Source: Gamarada debralockiae (lineage: Eukaryota > Ascomycota > Leotiomycetes > Helotiales > Hyphodiscaceae). From it: a DNA stretch of 16,385 bases. Position numbers and translations under genes: made by a program. Within the stretch, counting starts at the first letter, position 1. Each line of letters opens with the position of its first letter. Below are positions 9,059 through 16,385 of this stretch, piece by piece. The DNA lies in contig NXFV01001599.1 in the NCBI GenBank assembly GCA_002803225.1, positions 1 to 16,385 on the forward strand. Direction: 5' to 3'. Under the pieces are notes generated by a model. It made no database searches. It saw only the letters and a list, made by a program, of their open reading frames with translations, and was not told the origin of the DNA.

Positions 9059-10860
9059 TCATCGGTTTTTCATACGATAGATTGTACTAGCCTTTGCCTG
9101 CTATTGTGCTCGCTATCGTTGGGCTCGCCGTCATTGTGCTCGCCATCATTGTGCCCTTGTTCTGTGTCTTGGGTGTTGCCTCTTATCGCCGTCACCGTCG
9201 TGCCACGTTGTCACCATCTGAGCTGCTATTAACGTCTTCACTAAGTCATCGTTGTCTTGGGTGCTGATACCGGGCTCCTCTCGGCAGTCTTTCGACCCTT
9301 ACGGACTCTGTCATCGATAAGGTCATCTTCAAATTCGTCAGCAAATTTGCAAGTGGAGCGGATTCCTCTTGGAGGCTATAGCTGAAAATCGCGTTCGTTC
9401 TAGGCAGAGCGTAAAACAATTTGGGAGAAAAGAAAAATCGGAAGTGAAAGCCGGAAGTGAAAAGTCGGAAGGTCGTCGCGACAGAAGCATTGTTGGCTGC
9501 GCACAGCGCCACTTTTTGCTTTAATCGGAGGATGTCGGGAAACGGGAATTTTCCGGCAAGGTACACACAGCCACACATTTAGCAGCTACAGATTTATTAC
9601 ATTATTTTTGGGTTTGAGAGAGTATGATGCAAGTAGTTTTGAAGGGAGGTGGATGTGGTGTGATTGTGATTGTGGCGTGATAGTTCGACACGTGAAAACC
9701 CTGAAGGTGAGGGCACCCGTTGACGTCTATTGATCTTGCAGAATGGGGTCACGTTTCTAGTGCTGTTAGGATTTCATTTTCTGTCACATGGTGTGATTGA
9801 TTACCCAGTCATTGATCCAATGCTCTCAGGGCCCACTATCTCAGAGCTTCTGCAAGTGGTACGTTGAGACAGCTAGGGATTGCGGGGCCAGATGGCTGAA
9901 AGTTTCTCGCGCCCAAAGACTTAATTCCATTACTACTTGTTCGCAAGGGTCGGTTAGCCTTGGCGACCATAGCCTTATGTCTGCTTCCGAGGTCGCCCGC
10001 GCCGTTTCTTTGGCTCTGCCTCGCCCAATGGATCTGATCCCTTGATCTCCTGCTGGCCTCGCTTTAGTGCTGAGTCCCACGCAATCTGGGATTTTGACTA
10101 ATTGTAATGGCTACGCGCAGGCTCCTGATGAGAGACTTATTGTTCTTTGTTTGCGCAGGACCATAATATTACGACGGCTGAGATGTATATGTGGAAAACG
10201 GTATAGGAATGGATGGTGCAAATTGTGGGGCGGAGTTCTGTAAGGGGTATTATTGTTGTGTTAGCGTTAGTTTTTGAAGAAGGATTTTGGAAGAGAAGAA
10301 AACTTTCTATGTCTATTTGAACGGATTTCAAATGAAAGGAGCTTGTGTGGGGCATGAGAGTGAACCGCGTTAAGGTGAGGTTTAAGTGAGGTTTGCAAGG
10401 TGCTATAGACTACTAGTCTCACCGAGTAGGGTCTGCCAGATGATGAGAATCGCTCTTACTGGGAACAGACTGAGAGTATCTTATTAAAGTTGTAGCATAT
10501 ACACTCAAAAAAATCCACCCGTAACATAGCTGTCGTCTGCTGCGATGCATAGATATCCAATATACACTAGATGCACCAGGCCACCCAACCACCCAGCCTT
10601 TTGAACTCCGTCCTCCTGGCCCTGCTTGGGTATTTTATTCCGGTACAGGTCCAGGTACGGATGGTGTTGGCTCGGGTATCTCTAAACGAGGTGAAGTCGC
10701 TAGTATGGGTTGGTCTTGCGGTAGGGATGGCTCTTGTGTCACAGACTCTTTCGTTCTTCCTGGTTTTCGTCCGTAAACTATCACACTATACCCAAAACAT
10801 CAGCAAAGAGTCCCGAAGAATATGAGAATACAACATCGGCGAAATGTCAGGGAGAATGAC
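9059..10860. other. Long gene-poor region
   Basis: No gene can be supported with confidence. Short overlapping ORFs occur on both strands (9246-9578 minus; 9797-10045 plus over 9841-10080 minus; 10137-10355 minus; 10571-10825 plus), all without recognisable domains. Positions 9091-9267 (+) encode a strongly hydrophobic segment followed by SYRRHRR, immediately after an AG at 9089-9090 (see findings). Three cggaag motifs lie at 9439-9471. The right end holds the 3'UTR of the LaeA-like gene. Confidence 0.45.
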
Positions 10861-12259
10861 TCACAAATCCCAATAAGTATGAAAACGCATATTCTGCGTA
10901 TCTCTCCTAACATTAACCAGGAAGGCCTCTGTCTGCTGCGGTGTCCACCCAAAAGCCTTACTAAACATACGATAACTCATCCCACTCAAACCCCTCAATA
11001 AATTATCCATCTCAAAAGCCCCAATCAACTTCAGTCTCTTCTCCTTCGGCCACGGACAGCTAGGTAACTTAACCCGTTTTTCGACAACATTTTCGAAACC
11101 CGCTTCGATCATATAGGAAGCGTAGGAAGCGCATGCGTCGAGTGGTGTTCCCATTATCCGGCTTGCTTCCAAAGCTTGGCGACTGAATTCCATTAGGCCG
11201 GAATCGTATGGTGTCGAGCCGTCGTCGCACCGGAGAAGGGGGTAGATGCATTGGAGTTCGATGTAGCCGCCTGGTTTGATATGCCTAGCCATTGCATCCA
11301 AAAATGAGCAGGGGTCTTTCGCTTAGAGATCAGGGGAAAGAGGGGTGGTACTCGTAGGCTTGCTTCACTAGTTTCGGCCAATCGCGGATTGAAAGCAGGA
11401 GATCCCGTGCGTGGATGAGGTCGCAGCTATTTTTCTCCATTGTCCATAACATTTCGATGTCGTCGATTTCGAAGCAGCAGTTGGGAGGGACCCTGGTCTG
11501 TCAGCGTAGATCTTTGTAGGGAGCATAGACAGGGGCGGTGGGTTGATGTGAGCGGAGATGTTACCATTCTGGTTGAACGGGTGCTATGTCTACTCCTTTC
11601 ACCTGCGATTGTCAACTCAGCATTCGCGCTCGGAAAGGGAGACACGTAAATACCTCCGCTGAGGGATATAGATCTGCCACGTTGATTGCCCATATTCCTG
11701 CGTTGCGCGTCAGCATTGCCCTGCCAATTCTTAGCGGGGCAACCTGCCTGTGCCAGTCCCCAAATCCAAAATCCGTTGTGGTTGTGATGTGATAGGAGCC
11801 AGGAAGAGCTTCTTCTCAAGCAGCATCACATATTTCGCATGGCTCATATCGATCCTATCCAACTCCTCCTCGTCGATCGGCATGCCATATTCTGTCCCAA
11901 ACCCCATCAATATTATCCCGCAAGTAAGGCGATAACTACACAAACCTTCTGTTCCGTACGCCGCATATGTCCGTCCATGTTCTTCAACTCCTCGCGCGAT
12001 CTGCGACGATAAGGTTTCGGTCAAGCTCCCAGCTCTGTAATGCTCAAGGGTCAATGATTCGGTTCCATGGTGTTGGGTCGCGGATGCGCTCACATTGACC
12101 CGGCATATGCGGAGTCTCCATCGAATGATGATTCGGACTGTAGCCGGGAGTTAGATACTCTGCAGGAAAGTGTGACCCAGAGGGAAAGGAGGGAACACAA
12201 ACATCGAGATTCTCGGCTTCAATTGCGTCGTTCTCGTTCTCGTGCTCTGGGTCTTGCAT
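10861..12259 (-). CDS. LaeA-like/TAM-domain SAM-dependent methyltransferase, 8 exons
   Basis: Exons (minus order) are 12203-12259, 12094-12137, 11946-12034, 11748-11891, 11654-11697, 11565-11602, 11352-11492 and 10861-11284. They sum to 981 nt, or 326 residues with an unbroken frame. Introns are 65, 59, 54, 50, 51, 72 and 67 bp. Six are GT-AG; the fourth (11698-11747) needs a GC donor (CAG|GCAGGT) to restore GTGTGIWAIN. The first has a CTAAC branch site. Domain order is an acidic N-terminus (IEAENLD, then DGDSAYAGS), GRTYAAY, DEEELDRIDM, SAM motif I ILDLGTGTGIW (about 102-113), VDIAPVQPEWVPPN (about 129-142), HARDLLLSIRDWPKLVKQAY and HIKPGGYIELQ (about 187-197). Length and order match fungal LaeA-like enzymes, some of which influence secondary metabolism, though most have unknown substrates. 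It is divergent from the O-methyltransferase at 13230. Confidence 0.9.
11698..11747 (-). other. Probable GC-AG intron in the LaeA-like gene
   Basis: Fifty bp running from GCAGGT to GCGCAACGCAG, with a CTGAC branch-site match 10-15 bases before the acceptor. Using the only nearby GT (four bases downstream) shifts the frame and destroys the conserved GTGTGIW motif, whereas the GC donor joins ACAG to GA-ATA-TGG and keeps it. The alternative is a small indel mutation that disables the gene. Confidence 0.6.
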
Positions 12260-13229
12260 GTCGGTCGTTTAGTGGTGGAGGGGTAGGTCGCTGCACGGAG
12301 AATTTTCTAGGCTGGCATAATTCGGAGACAAACAAAGAATGTGAATCCGATGAAACGTTTGATAGCTTGTCGATCAATTGATTATTGGGTATTTTGAGGA
12401 TGAAAAAGGATGGATAGAGGAGTTGATTAGATTATAGTTTGCATCCCAAGAAGCCATCTCTGTAGTCAACGCCTCCTTCAAGCCTGAACATGCTGTCTGG
12501 GCCGCTGATGAAATTTAGCTCAGCCGGCACGGTCTGACCTTCCATCCTTGACAGAGCGAAGCGCACTACTGGCTAACCATTCCAATAATCGAATTGTACG
12601 TTGATCATTCGTGGTAATTCTGACAATTCAAGCCGTCTTCCGTTCAGAGATTCCAAGATTTGGTGGTGACACAGCGTTGAGCGTTGAAAGGCCGATGCAG
12701 TTGTACGGCACCACAGATGACGACTCCCGGCTTCCCGATAGCTTTCATCTCGCGACGCTACTCTGCTTTTGCGATCGGTTCCTCGTCGCGATAGGGCCGA
12801 AAAGACGGTAGATAACCTCTCACGCGGTTGGGGCCCGATCCACAACCCCTCCATGCTCTCCTTTTGGAGCGGGTAAACGAATGGAAGGAGCTCATTCTCT
12901 GTCTACCAATGATCACCACACTTCACCGGCACGATTCTGTCAACCCAAGATGTAACCCGCAGGCTATGCCGGTTGGTTGTCTTTCCGTGGGAAACACACC
13001 AAAAGTCCCAGGTCCCATTGGAACGGATTTATGGTACAATGCTAAAACCCTGCATTTCTGCAGCTACATGTCTTTCAGGGCAGGTGCTTTAGCCTCGTGG
13101 GGAGATCGACCACCTTAATTATTTTGACACTTTTCTTTTAACGACTTCAAAATCCATTTTCTACCATATCGGCCATTCCACACCTTCAATCAATTCCCAA
13201 GTGGTGATTTATTCCTGATAGACTCCAAC
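12260..13229. promoter_or_regulatory. 970-bp divergent intergenic region between two methyltransferases
   Basis: The start codons of the LaeA-like gene (12259, minus) and the O-methyltransferase (13230, plus) face away from each other across this segment, so it should contain both promoters. The stretch directly before the O-methyltransferase (13110-13229) is pyrimidine- and AT-rich, as in fungal 5'UTRs, without a clear TATA box. ORFs over 12573-13118 overlap on both strands and have no domain. A 37-codon minus frame at 12432-12545 looks protein-like but is unsupported. Confidence 0.5.
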
Positions 13230-14661
13230 ATGGGCGCAACCGAGTCGGACATTGTCAGCAAGGCTGAAGCGATTCTCGCCAACGCGAAGAAATACAGCGG
13301 GGATCGATCCCAACGACATGCGCTCATGAAACAAGTCGACCTGCTCTACCAACAATTGGAAGATCCTATGGATTCAATGCTCAGACAATGGACATTTGTA
13401 AGACCAACTTGACTCGAGGCCTGCAGTCATATGTCACTACCAGTAAATCGTTGATTTTGACAACGAATAGATGAATACCTCGACGTCCCTCGATTGCATG
13501 GTTCAGTTGGGCGTGTTCGAAAAAATGCCAAAGCAGGGAAGCATCACTGCAATAGAGCTGGGAAAACTGGTCAATGTGGAGTCCAATGTGATAGGTCTGC
13601 CTCACCGCTTCGTCTGCAGACATGTCAAGCTGATGTGAATCAGTGCGCCTCATGAGGATGCTTACGGGTATGGGAATCGTTGCGGAGACGGGAGAGGATA
13701 CTTATGCGCATACACCGAAATCTATGGCGTATTTGGAGGGTGGTGCGGTGGATTTCTTCAATCTTTGGTGAGCTGCGAGGAGAAGGGTGGAGTCACGTGC
13801 TGATCATAAGGCAGTATCAACATGATGACTTGCTACCTGGGACTTCCTGCATACTTCAAGACGAAGACTCCTGAGGAATTGGTGGATCTGAGGAAGACGC
13901 CGTATTCTTGCGCGTACGGCGATGAGGGAAAGACGTTCTACGAGGTCCTCACTTCAAACCCCGAGAGACTGAATATGTTCAACAAAGCGATGATGCAACA
14001 AGAAGCCAGCTTACCAACACTGGGCATGTTTCCGTTCACTTCACTGAAAGAGGAAGTAGTTGCGGAACCAGACAGAGCATTTGTGGTCGATATCGGCGGC
14101 GGACGAGGACAATCCCTTCTCTTGATCAACCAGGAAACATCAAATGGATTCGGCACCGGCGCAAAGATGATCTTACAAGACAGACCACAAGTCCTGGAAA
14201 CAATTCCACAAGAATTACTACCTGGTATCGAGAAGATGCCGTACGATTTCTACACCGAGCAGCCTATCAAAAGTACCTTTCCCCATCCATCTCCCTTCAC
14301 TCGCTCCTCCTCCCACACCATTTCCTCACTAATACCCACAGATGCACACATCTATTTCCTCCGCCGCATAATACACAACTACCAAGACGGAGTCTGCGTC
14401 GCCATCCTAAAGAATGTCGCCGAAGCAATGTCCCCCAAATCACGTCTCCTAATCGCCGAGATCGTGGTCCCAGCACGCACAGAAGCCGGTGAGGATATGG
14501 TGACTTATTGGATGGATATGGTAATGCTTGCTATTGGGGGCAAGGAGAGGAGTGAAAAGGAGTTTGCTAGTTTGTTGGGGGAAGTCGGGTTGGAGTTGGT
14601 GAAGATCTGGCCGTCAGAGGTGGGGACGCAGAGTGTTATCGAGGCGCGGAAGAAGGCGTAG
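13230..14661 (+). CDS. Fungal SAM-dependent O-methyltransferase, 5 exons
   Basis: Exons are 13230-13397, 13471-13594, 13644-13767, 13815-14272 and 14342-14661, totalling 1194 nt or 397 residues. The introns (73, 49, 47 and 69 bp) are all GT-AG. The last is a multiple of three, so it reads through without a stop, but removing it joins QPIK to AHIYFLRR as the family requires. The N-terminal half is a winged-helix dimerisation domain (SITAIELGKLVNVE, then LMRMLTGMGIVAET, about residues 60-115). The catalytic domain (Methyltransf_2 type) has the SAM motif VVDIGGGRGQS (D231 onward) and the catalytic base His at about 303 in RRIIHNYQD, where HDW is more usual. It ends with LLIAEIVVP and a typical C-terminus. 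It would transfer methyl from SAM to a phenolic or enolic hydroxyl of a small molecule, often a polyketide. The substrate is unknown. Confidence 0.93.
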
Positions 14662-15150
14662 TTTTAGGAAGGTTGGAATGCGAGTTGGGATTGAATAGGG
14701 TTGTTAGGTGTTGATTATTATGAATATACGGCAAAATTTCAAGAAGTTTTCGATCACTCCAGTTCAGTCGAATGGTTTGGTTTCCACTCTTCCTTGACCA
14801 GAATAATGATACCGTTGATCAAGTGGAGTATGTCAGATGGTTTGGAAGCTCTACCGTTGTTGGGGCATGTTGTTAGTTTGGTTTGCTCAATTGGAAAGAG
14901 TGATTCAAAGCTCAGCAAGTGCAATTTATGTTTTATTGTCTGATAATCTGTCAATGATCTGTTTCTAGCAGAGTTTGTGTCAATTTCTAAACAAGCAAGG
15001 GGGCTCCCTACGGTTATCGAAGTGCTCCCTTGCGTCTTTGCATCCCTCCCTTTACTTCATATATCTCACATTTCAACAAAATTTCCTTCGCACTACGCTT
15101 CGATTTTAGAGAGGCCCTGCTTGTTACTTTCAAATTCCCATCCCTTCATC
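14662..15150. other. Intergenic, no gene recognised
   Basis: This holds the O-methyltransferase 3'UTR and the 5' flank of the F-box-type pseudogene. The 14701-14943 plus frame and its minus counterpart 14754-14954 overlap and lack motifs. A pyrimidine-rich run at 15030-15145 precedes the next ATG and looks like a fungal promoter or leader. Confidence 0.45.
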
Positions 15151-16278
15151 ATGTCAATCGTCCAACTGACCTCAACCTACAAGTATGCACATCACAGCTA
15201 CGCCCAATTGCGGCGTCCACCGCTCGGTCCTTATCAACGTCTGGCTAATGATCTTTGGCCGTCTCCCGAGGACACAGTGGAGACGTCTTCGACGCGTTTG
15301 CCGTGACTTCTACGAATATTCAGTCAAGTTCTCCATTTTTACCGAACTTAGCTTCAGTCCTCACGCCGAGGACCCCGAGATCTTCAAAGGGGTATACTCC
15401 CATCAATTCTTAGGCAAACATTTTACGTCCCTTATTTACAACACCGGGCGCTTCCGAAACCTAGATTGGGAACCAATTCGAGATTTCAAGCCATTCGAGA
15501 AGTTCGACGATCCTGTTGAAGAAGAGGTATGGAAACAAGACCTTCCTCAGCCAGAAGTGTTCCAGAAACTCGCCAAAATGCAAGATGCTGTAGACCAATT
15601 CGCTGTGCTACTTGCCAGAATGCGTCACTTGAGCAAGCTGTCCCGTATTTGCGTCAATGGCTCATTCAGTCGCAGTGACAACCACTCCCCCAAGCGACCT
15701 GTGTCTCCGCTCCGTGATATTTGGTCATGGAAGTGGGGAGTAGACCTTTCCGACAATTTTCTCGAGAATGAAACTCCCTGCGATCACAATATGCGCATTG
15801 TTCTCTCCGCCATCATGCAAAGTGGCGTACAGATCCAAGAATGCCATCCGTGGAAGGACTTTCAATATCGATATGATATTTCGGTTTGGCATGAGTTTCG
15901 ACGACACTGCGATGCTCTTCCGCAGGTTGACGACCTTCGGTACGCCAAAAATCTGGAGAAATTATGCCTCTACAACCCGAATGGCCACAGACAATGGTAC
16001 ATGAGGGATAGCGTAGCCAGCGATGAGACGATTGCAATTGGCCACCTGGCATCGTTCTTCAATGACCCCGATATAACATTTCCCCGCCGGCAAGTCTTGT
16101 TTTTAAGAGAAGTGCGCTCGCATTCAGATACTCTGTACTCGCTGCTAGGTAGGCATAAATGAGAGAGTTGGAGCTTGACGAGTATGAGAAAACTAGCTAT
16201 TCAAATGCGGGGATGTTCAATTGCTTCCTTCGTCGGCTTGTTGGGTGGATTTGTGGAGTTTCTAAAGACACAGCTTGA
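15151..16278 (+). pseudogene. F-box-type protein gene, frame-broken at both ends, intronless
   Basis: The main open frame (15185-16162, 325 codons) reads WLMIFGRLPRTQWRRLRRVCRDFYEY, a degenerate F-box helix pair, then a long C-terminal region (HFTSLIYNTGRFRNLDWEP, RMRHLSKLSRICV) like the variable regions of fungal F-box proteins. These act as substrate adaptors of SCF ubiquitin ligases. Two breaks are inferred. Near 15240, GPYQRL in frame 1 should lead to the LPxEL core but the frame changes, as if about 14 nt were lost. At about 16160, HK is followed by TGA, whereas one base restored would continue into RELELDEYEKTSYSNA in frame 1, ending at 16278. A better upstream ATG (15151) belongs to frame 1. 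If the breaks are real the gene is dead; if not, a 325-residue product with a weak F-box is possible. Confidence 0.65.
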
Positions 16279-16346
16279 GTTGAATTTGTACGGCTTTATA
16301 AAATCTGGGATAGCCATGGGACTAAGTCAAGCCTTTCTTAACAAGC

Positions 16347-16347
<1 letters not shown>

Positions 16348-16382
<35 letters not shown>
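16348..16382. repeat. Homopolymer of 35 A residues
   Basis: An uninterrupted A35 followed by ttt at the end of the window. It lies 70 bp after the inferred original stop of the F-box-type pseudogene, on the same strand as its sense. It could be a fossil poly(A) tail of a retrocopy, the 3' tail of a LINE-like element, or a simple-sequence expansion. Confidence 0.9.

Positions 16383-16385
<3 letters not shown>

Noticed and set aside
9797..10080. Opposed ORFs on both strands
   Set aside because: Both lack recognisable features, and mutual openness suggests composition bias.
10571..10825. Hydrophobic 84-codon plus ORF resembling a small membrane protein
   Set aside because: No leader or promoter evidence. 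Another frame of the same DNA is also open (a glycine-rich stretch with a KR site that briefly suggested a Kex2-processed peptide precursor), but it has no ATG.
12033..12259. LaeA-like exon 1 read straight through to 12094 without the 65-bp intron
   Set aside because: It can be kept in frame only by using an unusual GAG acceptor at 12033. Splicing 12138-12202 with a CTAAC branch site gives family-like DGDSAY sequence and standard acceptors at both introns.
1..16385. tRNA, rRNA, CRISPR array, transposase or reverse-transcriptase genes
   Set aside because: Looked for on both strands by eye; no characteristic arms, repeats or domain motifs were found.

Overview
The window reads as nuclear DNA of a filamentous ascomycete (Pezizomycotina). 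The evidence is the gene content: a Zn2Cys6 transcription factor, a LaeA-type methyltransferase, a fungal O-methyltransferase, an F-box-type protein and a DUF7587-like protein. Short spliceosomal introns of 47-73 bp, with GT(G/A)-type donors, CTAAC/CTGAC-like branch sites and CAG/TAG acceptors, point the same way, as do the long gene-poor spacers. A Leotiomycete-like host is a weak guess only.

Layout. Positions 1-756 hold no gene. Positions 757-1706 (+) are a 5'-truncated, frameshifted aldehyde dehydrogenase pseudogene that still carries a recognisable 51-bp intron. Positions 2312-3307 (-) are an intact intronless short-chain dehydrogenase/reductase with a TATA box at about -110. Upstream of it lie about two and two-thirds copies of a 137-bp tandem repeat (3488-3866) carrying CCAAT boxes, with a fourth decayed copy near 3983. 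Positions 4525-6320 (-) are a 578-residue Zn2Cys6 regulator whose zinc cluster is split by a 59-bp intron. Positions 6321-7704 are empty, 7705-8235 (+) is an orphan ORF, and 8558-9058 (-) is a DUF7587-like ORF with no clear start. Positions 9059-10860 are again essentially empty.

Positions 10861-12259 (-) hold a LaeA/TAM-type SAM methyltransferase. It looks like broken ORFs in a naive reading, but assembles into an intact 8-exon, 326-residue protein if one GC-AG intron is accepted. It is divergent from a 5-exon, 397-residue plant/fungal-type O-methyltransferase (13230-14661, +), and the two share a 970-bp intergenic region. Positions 15151-16278 (+) are an intronless F-box-type gene with frame breaks at both ends. 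A run of 35 A residues follows it at 16348-16382, close to the end of the window.

Together, the SDR, Zn2Cys6 regulator, two methyltransferases and dead ALDH resemble tailoring and regulatory genes of a secondary-metabolite locus. No polyketide synthase, NRPS, terpene cyclase or P450 is present here, so this is either the edge of a cluster or a decayed remnant. I found no clearly new system. The most interesting items are the repeat array with regulatory motifs, the divergent methyltransferase pair and the possible retrocopied F-box gene. All exon boundaries were derived by eye from splice motifs and frame continuity.
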